NCBI RefSeq assembly: GCF_004798865.1
Contig: NW_025335268.1
Coordinates: forward strand, 91,478,818 to 91,542,817
Reading direction: 5' to 3'
Origin: Varanus komodoensis
Lineage: Eukaryota; Chordata; Lepidosauria; Squamata; Varanidae
DNA length: 64,000 bases
This document shows, in pieces, positions 35,366 through 47,875 of the stretch (position 1 is the stretch's first letter; each line of letters starts with the position of its first letter). Made by a program: the position numbers and the translations under genes. Under the pieces are notes generated by a model. It ran no database searches, was not told where the DNA came from, and saw nothing but the letters and a program-made list of their open reading frames with translations.

Positions 35366-35473
35366 TCATAGCTTGGTCTTGAGACAGTGTTGGAGAGCAT
35401 CTTCCAGGGCATGGAGAATTCTGTCAACATTGAATTTAGTAGAGTTGTAGCCCATCAATCCTATTCGAAGAAC
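35366..35473 (-). CDS. AGXT: AGXT exon 11 with C-terminal TKL
   Basis: Encodes [20 protein letters not shown] through [10 protein letters not shown] and TGA at 35368-35366. The last three residues, TKL, are one step from the SKL peroxisomal consensus; human AGXT ends in the equally unusual KKL. Confidence 0.94.
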   Translation of the reverse strand, partial: VLRIGLMGYNSTKFNVDRILHALEDALQHCLKTKL

Positions 35474-38400
35474 CTGGCAGAAAATACCAAACAGTAGACT
35501 AGCAAATGTTCTATAACTATTGGAAAACCCCTAGACAGCCCCTTCTCTTGTTTGTACTTGTAAAGGGGAAAGACCATTTTTACTTATGAAGCTCTTTTAT
35601 TCTGTAATCTGCATTCAAATACTGAATTCAATTGGTCTTGTAGATTAATAAGACCATTGGGTTGGTAATTGCACATCTAGATTTCTTCCTTCACACAGAA
35701 AACACACACACTAGGGAAAAGACTATTCTAATTAGCATGGTTTTTTTAATGGACAGAGAATTTTGAAGACGTTAATTTGTAGCCTGTACCCTATTACCAA
35801 GTTTAATATAATTGAACTATATAGTTAGGAATAGCATAGTAATGGAGTAATGCAAGATATATAAAGCTCTGTTCTTCATCTGTTAGAAATCAACCAAACC
35901 TACGAAATCAGAAATATCTTACATGTTTTATTATTCCTTGCCATGAATTTGTATTTACCTTGCCTGCTGAAGCACCTAGGCCTCCTGAAATCTCAATCCC
36001 ATGATTTTTCATAATATATTCTGTAATATCCTTCCAGTCATATCCCTTAGGTATAAAGAGAGTGGTCACTGTTGGAAGTCTTGCATCCTAAAATGGAAAA
36101 GATTGATCAGAACTAGTTAAGTGGTTTCTGGATTTGTATAAATTATTAGCTATGTCCAGGATTTGTAGGAAGCTGCTCAGTCTGTCTTAATGGTTTACCC
36201 TCCTTATGTTTTTCATGTTTTGTCAATGGAGAGACCCTCCCATTGAAATGGCCAGCTAATTTACAGTAGAAGCTAGTGAACAACTATTGGTTCTTTCAAC
36301 TTGTAATGTGTAATGATAGAGTTACATTTTGAAAGCTGACTTTCAGGAAATTTTATATTCCATCTTGCACACAGATCTTTGTCTTATGATTTCTTCTGGT
36401 CAAAAAGGATTTGAAACTGTACAGGCCTGTTTACCAGAGCTAAACATGGGTGAGTGCTCCTATCACAAGAACTATCCCTGTTACAAAACTGCTTACAACT
36501 GGAAACACTGTTGTCTATCTCCAGCTTAAGGTCATAGGCTGAAGTTGGTAGGAACTAAGTGTCTGCAATATGGCTCTAGTTTTGATTTCTTCTCTTTCTT
36601 TTCTATTTATATTCCTGGCTCATTATATTGATGATTAGTTTGGCCTACTTCTATATCCATAATTATATTTTCAGTCCTACCAGTTCTTTCACAAAGAGTT
36701 GAAGGCCTAACTTCTGTAGTCCTGCACACAGGTACACGCTGTTCTCCTTATGACGTTTCCAGAAGTTCTCTAGTCCCTGTGCAGAAATAAACACATTATA
36801 GAAATAAATGCATTACCTTATAGGGGCAATAAAGCATCCTTTCAAATTCAATACTATTACATGTAGATATCACTGGTATGTACTAGTTTATTCCATGGAT
36901 CAACACTTTTTACCTCAGGAATCTCAGCTGAGTTAACGGCAATGGATATTGGCTTTACCAGCTCTTTGATAATTTAATAGCAAAGAATGGTTCAAACGCA
37001 ATATGATACTTTTTTCAGTTTCTTATCATCCACATTGAAAAAAGGATGTACTCATGGCACCTTCCTTATTAGTCTCAGAAAATCCAAGGATGGACCTCAG
37101 AAGTGAACTCAGAATCAGCTGTCAAGATTCCTCATTCTTTTTCCAATTTAGAAAACATGCCATTTTTCTGTTAGCTCCTTCTGTGAATACAAAGTTGTTT
37201 CAGATATTATACAGCAAGTTTTTCATTCTTCCAGTAATATACAAAGGGAAGACTTGCAGTCCTAAACAAGTTGGACTCATCTGCTGGGGAGGCCTACTTG
37301 GTTGTGCAGGATCTGTATGTGTCAGTTGTATATTTAGGAACACATCAACTCGATCATGTTTTACTGCGGGTGTAACCCCTATGAAATATGGTTCAACCCA
37401 AAGGGGTGGAATTAAGAAAGGGTGGAGCTGTAAGAAATTCAAATCTTAAAGAGCAGGGAAGCTGAAGAAGCAGGACCTGCTCTTGCCACTAAGGCCCTTC
37501 CCAACTTGGCCTGGGTAAAATTCCTATATGTTTGTGTTGGGGGTGAATACACATAATGAATTCATGTATATACAACTGAATTGGCATTTTATTCCAGGGT
37601 TTTGAGGATTCTGCACATGCAGCTGACTTTTCTGTGTTCAGACGAGGTGAAGAGGACATTTTGGATTCCTTTGTTTGTGTTGTATTCAAAAGGACATTTG
37701 AACTTTGAAACTCTACAGCCACTTTTATTTGTACTGGTACTGTTGCCAGAGACTTAGGTTCATGGGTTGTAGTATTTTGTAATTATGTATTATAATTGTT
37801 CAAGCTGTTTTGTTATAAAAAAATTTGATAGGAAGAGGTTCATTTTGTCTGTTGGGTTGTGTTGCAATGTTCATTAGGAAGCAAATAGCCCCATAGAATC
37901 TACTAGTGTTACAAAATTGGCGTCCAAGGTTGCCTCCTGAACTAGATAACTTGGATTTGACTGGTCAAAAGCAAGTCTTCAAAGCGGCCATTCTAGGGTG
38001 TGTTGTCATGGCAATCATGATAGTTACATGATGTCTGAAGGAGTTAAAAAATTTCTAAATAAGCACCAGGAACAGCTTGATTATCAGTAACTTTTCTTCA
38101 TTTTCTATATCCCACCCCATCTTCAAACTATAGGCTTTCCACTTTAGTATAATGACTGACCTTTTCTGCAAGAATTGCCAAGGCTTCTCGCAGACAGAAA
38201 AATGTGTTGATAGGTGCAGTATGATGATATCTGTAAAAACAAAATACATATGAGCTGCTCAGTTTGCACGCACCAGAATCTCTAGTATAATCTACCATTC
38301 TAAGTATCAACTTCCATCCCAAAACAAGATAGGAGGAGGGAGGGAGCCAAGAAGTGAGGAACTGTTGCACCATTCTTTTTTCAAGGCTAAAATACTGTTT

Positions 38401-41400
38401 TAAATTGGATGTTGCCCTCTGTTCCTTTGCTCTCAGTTGCATAACTTAATATGCCCAGACTTGTATTTTAATGCAAAAGAAAAGAAAAAAGAAAAGAAAG
38501 CCTGAACAAATTGAATGGAAACTGTGACAGATGGGAGTAGCTGCTCTTCCCTTTCCTGACATTTGCCCATTCAAATCTCTCCCCACCCCACCAGTTTCCC
38601 AGACAATTGATGCAATTTAAGTCTCAGTTGGGAAAATGTCGGTGCACAAATACACGTAGCACAATAGTGCTTAGTCCATTTCTGGAGAACCAAGGAGCCA
38701 CTTTTCAGATTCAAAGATTAAAACGCTATATGATCAGCCCTTACTTTCTTGGGTTATCATCACAGCCCCAGTATTTAGCCAGCTCTTCCATATCCAGATA
38801 GAAGGAGATTGGTTTTGTCTTCCTACTGGAAATCTTCTTCCTGACAAAAAGAAAAGGTAAATATTGGGCACTGCAAGAACTCCACTTCCAAAGTACAGCT
38901 GTCATGTGTCATTTTGTCCCATATTTGTGCTCTAAACCTCATATTTGAATATCACTAGAGGCCACTTACCAGGGTGTGGCAACGATTTGTTGCCCAATCC
39001 TATAAGGGCTGAATCTGAATGAGAAAAGTGCTATGAATATGAAGAAACAACTGTGGCATTGGCAAGAAATTACCCTACTGTATACCATTTGTTACCACAC
39101 ATTATCTCAATGGTAGCAGTAGAAGGAAAGCTGCTTTTGATGAGTGGGGCATGGCAATTCATGCGTGAGGGTGGGGGTGCCTCACAGGAACACTTCGAGT
39201 TTAATGTAAATTGTTGTGGTTTTTCAGGGTTTTTAGCACTGCTCAGCATTGTTTACTTCCATATTGCGATCCAGCCCAAGTTCAGACATTTTCTGCACTT
39301 CCAAATCAGCCAGCAGGCTTTTCAGTTCTGCGTCCTGCCCTTTGGGTTAGCCACGGCCCCACGCGTATTCACCAAATGCGTGGCGGTCGTTTGTGCCCAC
39401 CTCAGGCTCCAGGGGATTCAGGTTTTTCCCTACCTGGATGACTGACTCCTCATGGCCCCTTCCAGGGAGGATGTACTACGCGGTGTGTCCCTGACACGCC
39501 GTCCCCTTCAGGACCTGGGGCTTCTTATGAACCATGACAAATCTGTTCTCTCCCCTTACACAGTCTATACTCTTCATAGGGGCTTGCCTGGACACCACCC
39601 TCGCCAAAGCCTTTCTTCCACAGCCATGGGCAGAGGCCATTGCCACCCTGGCCACTACCGTCAGGGCCACACCTCTCCGCACTGCCCACACCATCCAGAA
39701 GCTGCTGGGCCTCATGGCCGCCACAGGGGCGGTGCTTCAGCTGACAAGGCTTCACATGAGACCTCTTCAGCTGTGGTTCATGAGAGCCTTCGTGTGGGAT
39801 GAAGACCCTCACACAACCCACCTGACCCCCCCCCCCAGGTGGTCAGGGAGTCCCTACTATGGTGGTGCACCATGGACAATCTTACCATGGGCATCCCCTT
39901 CCTCCCCCCCAGCCCTCTGTGACCATCACCACTGATGCCTCCAACACCGGCTGGGGTGGTCACTGTGCAGACATGCGTGCTCTAGGCCACTGGGGGTCTC
40001 TCCCCCTCCTCCATTAGGGTTCACCTAGTGGCCATCTCCCACTTCCACCACCCCCCATACAAGGATCCTCTGTATTTGCCCACCCCCTGGCACGCCGCTT
40101 CCTCAGGGGCCTCTGCAACCTTGCCCCACCAAGCCGGCCCCACTCCCCCTCTTGGAGCATCTCTGTAGTCCTGCAGACCCTCATAAAGAGGCCCTTCGAA
40201 GCTATGGCCACAACGGACCTTAGGCTCCTGTCCTGGAAGACTGCTTTCCTGGTGGCCATCACATCAGCCCGACATGCCAGTGAGCTAGCAGCCCTTTGGA
40301 TCAACGCTCCCTTCACGACGTTCCACAGGGACAAGGTTGTACTTCATCCAGACCCAAGCTTCATCCGAAAGGTGACATCTTCGTTTCACCTGAACCAGGA
40401 CATCATCCTGCCCGCCTTCTTCCCCAACCCATTCACCCCCATTGAGGCCACCCTTTGCAGGTTTTCCAGACCTGGTGCCCAAACAATTATAATATTTGTA
40501 TAATAATTAATGTATAATTATTTTATAATTGTATATTATTACTGATATTATTCCCAAACACCATATCCCAGCCACCTTCTGTGCTTTTGACTCAAATCCA
40601 ATGTCTTTAGGAGGAAAATAAATTACCCATTGCTATCTCAATGGATATATTATCCCAGAAGGAATGGCAGCTAACATCCTGCTGAAAATAACATATATAA
40701 CATCTATTCTTACCTGGCTCTTTCGCTGAAAGAGATAGGAGAAGCACCAGGTGGTGCACTTAAGACTTTTTGGGAACCAGAGTAGAGAATGTCAATTCCT
40801 GTGTGTTCAATAAAGAAACAACCTTTTAAGAATTCACTTTAATAATAGTTGCCCACAAACGATGTTTCCCATGGAGGAGTAACCTGGGCCTTGTTTTTTT
40901 TTTGTCACTGTCTAATTCTGCATTTTGGCTGTCTTCTACTAACTCTGGTTTTCTTTTGTAAAGGTGTATAGTTTTCAGAAATTGCAAAGTGAAGATGTTT
41001 TCAAGGAATTAGAATTCCACAATTTTTTAAGACAGCTTTGTGGGACATAGCACTATTACACATTTTAACTGCTTTAGGGACAATCCTATACATGTTTAGA
41101 GAGGGAGACAAATCCTACAATTCCCAGAATCCCCTGGCTGGGAAACACTGATACTTGAAGATCTTTTTACATCTACCCATGGATAGGATTGTAACTTTAG
41201 AGGTCATTCTTCTAAAGAAATGTTGAACATTTCTAACAGCATGGCAAAAATGGCACTTCCCTGGATTCTTCTGGAAAAACCATTGCAGTTAAAGTGGTCT
41301 AAAACCAACATAAGTCTAGTAAATATGGTGCATGAGACTACTATAGCATAGAATCTTCTGTTTCATCTATTCCTAAAGTACAAACCTGATCCTAGACCAA

Positions 41401-44400
41401 GGAGGTGGGGCATTAGTTTCAGATTTGCCTACCAGCCCTTTATAGGCCATAATATCAGAACACAGAATCATCTGAAGAAGAAAAAATGTTTGCATTCTCC
41501 TGCTAGTGTTACTATGCAGTTATAGAAGCCCACACTGAAACTATGTTTTCAGCAAATGTACATTTATTTTCTAGCATGAGCCTTCTCCAGGAGCAGATAG
41601 CCAAGCAAATCTCATTTAAAACTTCCCAGTTGGTATCCATTTCTACATAATTCCATTTTGTACAAACCATAACATTATAAAATGATGTCAAATATCCATA
41701 TTACCATAACAGGTTGAAACATGTTGCTCACCTTGCTGGTCCATGAGAATTGGAGTGCCACCAAGGGATGCCACAGCATCTACTAGTAATAAACAATTAT
41801 GCCTAAAACAAGGAAAGAACAGATTGGTTTTCTACGTGACCTTGTTCATCCATTGATTTACTTTTGGGTTTTTCCTACATGAAGCATATACTGTGCACTC
41901 ATCATTCTCTATTCCAGTTCTGCTTCTGTGCCTAAGAAGCACTAATGGCTTTTTAAAAAAACCGTAGAGAAAATGCAGCAAATGTGAAAGCAACGGCATT
42001 TCCTCTTGGAAACTGCACATGCTACCTGTGATGAAACTAAAAGTGGATACAAGGGTTTAATACCTAATTAACAGCTTTGTGTAGGGAAGTTATTGATTTC
42101 AACACAGAACACAGATGTGAGCAGCACACTAGGAGCAGTTCCTTTCCTGCTTTCCTGCTCGAAAACCTCTAGGTGGCACTGTAGCATAGTAGGATAGTAC
42201 AAATGCATAAGAGGAAATTGTGCTTCCATTCACAATTTACAGTTTTACATTGTCCTGTTCTAAAAACATGTGGAAAGTGCTGTTTGGATATAGGAACAAA
42301 ACTGGAAGATCATGATGTCATCTAAAGAACATGTAAACAATCATGAGTGGGGAATGATGAGCACATGATAATTCCATGTGAAGAAAACCCCAGAGACTGG
42401 AAATATAATCCTATACTATACTGGACATAATCACAGGATCGTGCTACTCAGAACACCTTATATATTATGTGGAGCTCCTTGCTTTTGGAGGAGGAGGATT
42501 TTGACTCAAAGCAGCCTACTGCATACTTAATATCTGAATGGTAGAAGGATAGTGCTAGAAGGCTAGAAGTTATTCTCTTTCAGTTGTTGTTGGGTTTGGG
42601 GTTTGGGTTTTTTTTTTTTTTTTTTGGTTCAAAATCTTCAACTGTTTTTCCCCTCATGGAACTCAATATATAAGATTTTCCATGTTTTTCTTTTCTGAAA
42701 GTGAAAAGGCAACTTGAAGATATTAGAAGCTGATTAAGTTGAGGTAGGGGATTGTGCAAGGAAAAGTAATGGGATGAAAAAGACTTTCAGAGCCTCTCAA
42801 ATGACCTGTCTTTCACCACTCAGCCTTGCAACCTATCTGACAGCTTTAGGTTTTATAGTATTTCACAAGCAAAATAAAAATGGGATCTCATGGGACAAGG
42901 AGTTTTAGCCATAGCAAGATAAAATTTTGTTGCTTCCTTGTGTTTGAGTGTATCTTGTTTCATCTGTCACTTTGTTTTCCCAGACCACATTTTTTCAGCA
43001 AGACTAAGGTACTCTGATGCTGTACTACAGTTTAGTTTAGTTTAGTTTAGTTTAGTTTTTAGTTTAGTTTAGTTTTGTAGCACTATTGCGTGAATGAAAC
43101 ACATAATATTAGTCAGCCTTCATTGAGTGCAGCACAATTCTTTAGTAAATGATCATTGGCTTTTGGTATCATGCCACAACTGTGTACTTCAGTGAGTTCT
43201 TTGTTGGCACTGTTTGCTCAGTTTCTTTATTTCTGTGCCATTTTCAGTAAAGAAATAGCTTTATTGAAAAGTATGTTTGTTGTGGACTTGTAGCATCTAT
43301 TATAAAAGATCACAATAGTGTATCAGTCAGCTCAGATCACAGCCCTACCATGTTTTCTCTGAAGCAAATGGAGTTTGGTCTCCAGGGCTCCACTGACCTG
43401 TGACAAAGGTCTCCAAGGCCATCTAGAGGCTGAACCACTCCAGTAGATGATTCTCCATGTGTGATGAAAAGTAAGAAGGGGGCATGCTCCACCAAACCCT
43501 ATGAGGCAGCAAGATAAAAAGGAATCATAGTGGCAAAATCCTACTTGTTTGGGAATCAATTTTCGCAATAATTTCCATGAGGAAGACAGAAAACGTAATC
43601 TGTTCATTAAATATACTGTATCACTACTCTCAACATACTTTAGCTATGCAGCTCACCCTCTCTATTTCTTCTAGAGTAAAGTACTCTCCGGGGGTCTTTA
43701 TCAGTTGATGTACTTCAGCTCCTATAAGGTAAAGAATGACAAATCATATTGTTTAAACTTCACCAGAATTGAAATGAAAATCCACGCAAGAAATTGTCAT
43801 AAAGACTGTAGGAAAGCATTGACATTTATTTGTGTGTGCAATAAATAGACCATTGAGCCCTTCTATAGTTAAGTTGACAGCTGAATGTAACTTAGTGTTC
43901 GGCAATAGCAGGGGTTTGGACCTGATGGGCTTCTGGCCCCTTCCAACTATGATTCTAATTATCATGACTTTCACAGTACGCCACAAATTTTGGATGAATT
44001 GTCTCATCTCAGTTATCTTCAGTTCCCTATGAATTGAAGCAAGGGACAACTGTGTGTAGCTGAGTAGCTTTTTGGAGGTTTTCAGTGAAGAAGGATGGAT
44101 TTGGCTGATTGAAAAACAAAACAGGGGACCACATCCATCTTCAGCTGCAGGAACTAACATTAGCCATGTATGTGTGGCTGTGGCTAATAAGGATGCATTT
44201 AGGTGCACCCTGAAAAGTTTGGAGAAACATTGAACTAGGATTAATTGCAATCTAGTCACAGGTTGAAGCCTTTAGATTCCTGGTTCAATACACTACAGTA
44301 AATGCATGTGGAGTCTTAGCACATTAAAATCATGTAGTTCTCACAACCTTTAAGTTCAAGGGCTGTGGTGGAATAGCATTTCTGCTAGACAGATGGGAAA

Positions 44401-47400
44401 ATTGAATATCCAGTTCTCATTTAATGGCAGATCACAGATAGTTATTTTAGAGAGCTATTGGGGTTTTTGTTTCAAATAAGTCATATATTAACTTAAGTAC
44501 ATAGCAGAAGCCTGTCAAAGTCCATTCAAGTTCCATGGGAACATCCATTGTATAGTACAATTAGTGCAATTAAACACGGGCCAGAAAAAGAGCATTTAAT
44601 TATTAAGACATCTGATATTGTCTAAAATGAAGTAGCGTTAGATCCAAAGGCAAGTTTGGAACAAAGTCAAATATTTGGTTCAACTATCTCAGTTTCTCCA
44701 TTGGCCAGTAGTAGCTTTTCAGAGTTTCCAGCTAGAGACTTCCCACTCTATTAGGATCCTGGGAGCTGAACCTGGGGGAATTAATAAAATACCAACCAAG
44801 TCAGTTAACCCTTTCAGCTCACATCTCCAGACCTCTTCGTGAAAGCTTGTCTAGCACAAATAGCACGCAAAGCGCACACACATGCGCTCACTCTCTCACT
44901 CTGGACTGGGACCTTAATAAAGGCTAAAACCTTATATGACCCCCTGAGACCCTGATCTGAATTGAGCTCCCTGCATCTGAAATGTACTTTTAATTATGTG
45001 AATATTTTCTCCTCTGAATACCAGTGATGATACGCTACAGGAAAACAACAAATTAGTATTATCAGTAATTTTATGAAGGTACATTTGATCCATGAATAAT
45101 TGAGTCACAGTCATCATTAGCCTTAAGAGTACCACAAGACTATTTTTTGTTCATATTGAAAAATTCTAATATGGATAATCATGTAAAATTCATTCTTATC
45201 TTGTAGACGTTTTGTTTGGCCCTTGCAGATCCTATGCTGCTTAAGTTTCATGGGGTTTCATGCATTCGTGTGTACACACCTCAGCTATGGCACTCAGTCC
45301 CATGCCTAGTTAGAAAGCAGTCCTATAGCTCTTAGCATCTCTCAACTTGGTGCCCTCCAGATTCCTTTGACCACAGCTTTGATCATTCCCAGTCAGCTTC
45401 GCCATTGGCCATCCAGGCTGGGGAATTATAGGAGTTGTAGTACAATGACCAAGTGGGGGAAGGTTGCTCTAGCTCATTAATGTTTATGCTGCAAAATATT
45501 TGTTAGTCTTTAAAATGCCGCAGGACTCTTTACTATTTTTAAACATTTCTGTACATTTGACCAACATCCAAGCCAGCACTTCAGCATGTGTTATTTCCCA
45601 CCCAGATATGAGATGAAATTGTTAATTGTGCTTCCCCTTGTGAAAAGGAGGACAATCAATCAACTCCTGTTGATCAGAAGTCAGGTTTTTTTCCCATTTC
45701 TAATTACAGCAGGGTCATGATATCTTTGTGAAGCTATCTAGCTTGGTACAGCCATTTATGTCATTTAAGGTGTAATTCTATGCACGCTTAGACAGAAAAA
45801 AGGCTGGTTGGGGTGTGCTGGGATTTTTAGGATGTTTTTCTTTCTAAACATGCATAGGATTGTGCCTGTACATTAACAGTACATACCACCACCAGTGAGA
45901 TGGAACCCCATCTTATCCTCCTGTACACAATAAGATTGCAAAGCATATACTTTGACTGCACAGTCCTGTGTACAGTTGTACCTTGGCTCAGGAACTTAAT
46001 CTGTTCCATGACTCTGGTCATGACTCAAATTGGTCGTGAGCCAAGTCAAATTTCCCCATAAGGTTCAATGTAAATAAGGCTAATCCGTTCTGAAAATATA
46101 TATATTTTTAATCACAGGGAAGACAGTGCAATCACGGGTGTGTTGGGGGGGGGGGGAGGGGGGGGGTTTGGGGGCGCGCGGGGGGGGGGGATGGGCGCAT
46201 TCATGGGTGTGCTCAGGGGAAGACAGGTGTGATTTCAGGTGTGCTGGGGGGCAATGAGTACCTTGGTTCATTTGCATTTGCCTAGGGATCTGCTATATTC
46301 TCTAATTTGTGAGCAGCTCTGAATGCTGGCTGCCTTGGATCACGGTAGCACAGTTCAAATTCAAGGAATGATGAATTATTCTACTGAAAAAGTGGGAGAA
46401 TTTGATAACTTCTACTTTTGCATTCTCAGTCTTGAAATATAAACATAAAGCAAAAGGATCCCAAGTCCATACCCAGCCTCTTGGCAATGTCCGTTGCTCG
46501 TTCGCCCCAAATTCCATTCACTGCTATCAGCACTTTGTCACCCTGCTCCACTACATTCAGGAAGGCTGCTTCCATGGCACAATGGCCAGTGCCACTGACA
46601 GCCAATGTAAGAGGGTTCTGTGTCTGGAATGCATACTGGATTCCCAGTTTGATCTCATCCATTATCTGAGGACAGAAGAGGCAAGGGCAATCAAAGTTAA
46701 ACAGAACTTTCCCAGGGTTAGCAGTGTGAGTGTAATTGCAAAGGGACATTCACAGGAGAAAGGAGTAACAGTGTGGCACCTAATAAAGTTGTGTGCATAT
46801 ATTTGTTTAGGCAGAAGACAACAACCAGAAGAGGACGAACCAAACCCAAACATGGTCCTGGAATTATGTTACAGTGTTTAGGTTTTGCCTCAGCCTCTAC
46901 AGTGACCCAACTAGATATGAAGCTCTGCTCTTGATTCTTCATTTTCTTGCATCCCAGAACTTGATGGTTGCTTTTGCTATATTACGCGGAGCAGTAACCA
47001 TGTTCTTCTGTGAAGGAAAACATTTAAATTCCAAAACTCTGCCTAATTTGAGGAACACAGTGACTAGTTTGTCTGTTATACAGCAGATTTTGGGTCAACA
47101 CAGAGCTCTCATGATTCCTGACTCCCTCAAACAAAACCGTCCCCAGATAACAGAGCTCAAAAGAAGTTCTCCCAGTTACATAAAGAGGAATGAAAACCAG
47201 CAAAGCACAACAACCACAGGGTTTATATATTTAAACAGGGAGGGAGGTTGCCACAAAAAATTACAAATTTATACATGGTTCAAGATTAGAGGAAAGCCTG
47301 AAGCTCATGTGGAAACAGTAGAATGAAACCACTTAAAATGAGAGGAAATAAGAAGTCACACTGAAGGAGGCGATATTCTTTATGTTGAATTCCTCTAACT

Positions 47401-47875
47401 GACTTACGGTTTGAACAACAGATAAATCATTATTATGGAATCTAAACTGCATTGTTTAGTAAAAAGAATTAGTTAGAAATTTATTTTTTTAAAGGAAATG
47501 TAAAAATAAAAGAAATGTATTATATTGGTGGCTAATTAAGCAGCCTCTCAGTGTCATGCCTCAGGCCTGGAAAAGCAGCAAATGGTAGGCAGAATTATTT
47601 GTTGCAACTGGTTGGGACTGACTTACCTGGATCATTTCTTTGTGCATATGTCCTATGAGCTGTCGACCACCTGCAGACAAGATCCGGGGAGGAGAATTGG
47701 ACGGCCCAGGGCCCAGCAATAGCCTCTCTGGGACAAACAGTGGCTGTACCAGGAGCGCAGGAGGTGGCATCAATGGTGTATGAGAAGACATGGTGTGGCA
47801 ACGCCGAGCCAAAACAACAGGCAACTGAACACGAGCCCAGCCTGCTGCCCGCAGCACTAGGAATGCACTGCTCAT
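35366..47875 (-). CDS. AGXT: AGXT: alanine-glyoxylate (serine-pyruvate) aminotransferase, complete
   Basis: PLP enzyme (class V aminotransferase, fold type I) that turns glyoxylate plus alanine into glycine plus pyruvate, acting in peroxisomes and/or mitochondria. Exons: 47875-47627, 46665-46473, 43721-43657, 43498-43398, 41802-41732, 40798-40714, 38840-38745, 38230-38161, 36776-36681, 36087-35959, 35473-35366. They total 1263 nt, 420 codons plus TGA, in one frame with AG/GT boundaries. From exon 2 on, exon lengths match human AGXT as recalled. PLP lysine: YSGSQK; PLP-contacting aspartate: [19 protein letters not shown] and GPGPSN are kept. Relative to the human start there are 28 extra N-terminal residues, like a mitochondrial leader. 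The C-terminus is KTKL (human KKKL). The upstream neighbour on the same strand is allantoinase. No lesion is seen. Confidence 0.97.
35959..36087 (-). CDS. AGXT: AGXT exon 10 (129 nt)
   Basis: Encodes [20 protein letters not shown] through [14 protein letters not shown]. Donor GTAAAT. Confidence 0.94.
36681..36776 (-). CDS. AGXT: AGXT exon 9 (96 nt)
   Basis: Encodes [20 protein letters not shown] and [12 protein letters not shown]. Acceptor TTTCTGCACAG, donor GTAGGA. Confidence 0.93.
38161..38230 (-). CDS. AGXT: AGXT exon 8 (70 nt)
   Basis: Encodes [20 protein letters not shown] and AEK. Acceptor TTTTTACAG, donor GTCAGT. Confidence 0.94.
38745..38840 (-). CDS. AGXT: AGXT exon 7 (96 nt)
   Basis: Encodes [20 protein letters not shown] and [11 protein letters not shown]. 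Donor GTAAGG. Confidence 0.94.
39230..40490 (+). mobile_element. DIRS-type retrotransposon fossil in an AGXT intron
   Basis: Plus-strand remains of a DIRS element, antisense to AGXT: reverse transcriptase ([16 protein letters not shown] and YLDD near 39330-39450), an RNase H part ([13 protein letters not shown] near 39930) and a tyrosine-recombinase part near 40200-40450. GC-rich against AT-rich flanks. It is broken, with several disruptions and with both ends missing. Confidence 0.8.
40714..40798 (-). CDS. AGXT: AGXT exon 6 (85 nt), PLP lysine
   Basis: Encodes [20 protein letters not shown] and PISFSERA. The Lys in SGSQK is the Schiff-base residue. Donor GTAAGA. Confidence 0.95.
41110..41165. 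repeat. Foldback MITE fragment
   Basis: CTACAATTCCCAGAATCCCC and then TGGCTGGG resemble one arm of the foldback family at 45342. Fragment only. Confidence 0.35.
41732..41802 (-). CDS. AGXT: AGXT exon 5 (71 nt)
   Basis: Encodes [20 protein letters not shown] and DQQ. It holds the aspartate that pairs with the PLP pyridine nitrogen; human has Ser where Ala follows it. Confidence 0.94.
42608..42626. repeat. T homopolymer run
   Basis: About 18 consecutive T preceded by GGGTTTGGGGTTTGGG; an intron of AGXT. Confidence 0.8.
43031..43075. repeat. (TTTAG)n microsatellite
   Basis: Eight or nine TTTAG units with one interruption, in an AGXT intron. Confidence 0.95.
43398..43498 (-). CDS. AGXT: AGXT exon 4 (101 nt)
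   Basis: Encodes [20 protein letters not shown] and then [13 protein letters not shown]. The HGESSTG substrate/cofactor loop is intact. Confidence 0.94.
43657..43721 (-). CDS. AGXT: AGXT exon 3 (65 nt)
   Basis: Encodes [19 protein letters not shown] and ER, matching ARVHPMTKDPGGHYTLQEV in human. Acceptor CCTTATAG, donor GTGAGC. Confidence 0.92.
43908..43966 (+). repeat. CR1 LINE 3' end fragment
   Basis: GGGGTTTGGACCTGATGGGC, CCCCTTCCAACTATGATTCT: the CR1 terminal block in AGXT intron 2. Confidence 0.65.
45342..45476. repeat. Foldback MITE copy
   Basis: TGGTGCCCTCCAGATTCCTT at the left and TAGGAGTTGTAGTACAATGA toward the right, with CCCAGTCAGC and GGCCATCCAGGCTGGGG between, fit the common squamate foldback element. 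Confidence 0.5.
45965..46270. repeat. Unclassified repeat with a G-run core
   Basis: GTTGTACCTTGGCTCAGGAA at the left is followed by AATCTGTTCC; GTACCTTGGTTC lies at the right. Reptile elements with this opening are common but the family is not certain. The core contains the G-run at 46144-46190. Confidence 0.4.
46144..46190 (+). repeat. G-run, about 47 bases, nearly pure G
   Basis: Runs of 12, 9, 5 and 11-12 G separated by A, TTT and CGCGC. A strong G-quadruplex candidate on the plus strand; the AGXT transcript carries the C-rich complement. Confidence 0.85.
46473..46665 (-). CDS. AGXT: AGXT exon 2 (193 nt)
   Basis: Encodes [20 protein letters not shown] through [15 protein letters not shown]; includes [11 protein letters not shown] and the conserved NGIWG. 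The donor is GTATGG. Confidence 0.95.
47627..47875 (-). CDS. AGXT: AGXT exon 1 with two in-frame starts
   Basis: ATG at 47875-47873 opens [20 protein letters not shown] and so on: 28 residues with Arg at 9, 15, 24 and 25 and no acidic residue, fitting a mitochondrial targeting signal. A second in-frame ATG at 47791-47789, with A at -3, matches the start of the human peroxisomal form and is followed by [18 protein letters not shown]. The donor is GTAAGT. The frame stays open upstream of the first ATG without a stop, but no homology is recognised there. Confidence 0.93.
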
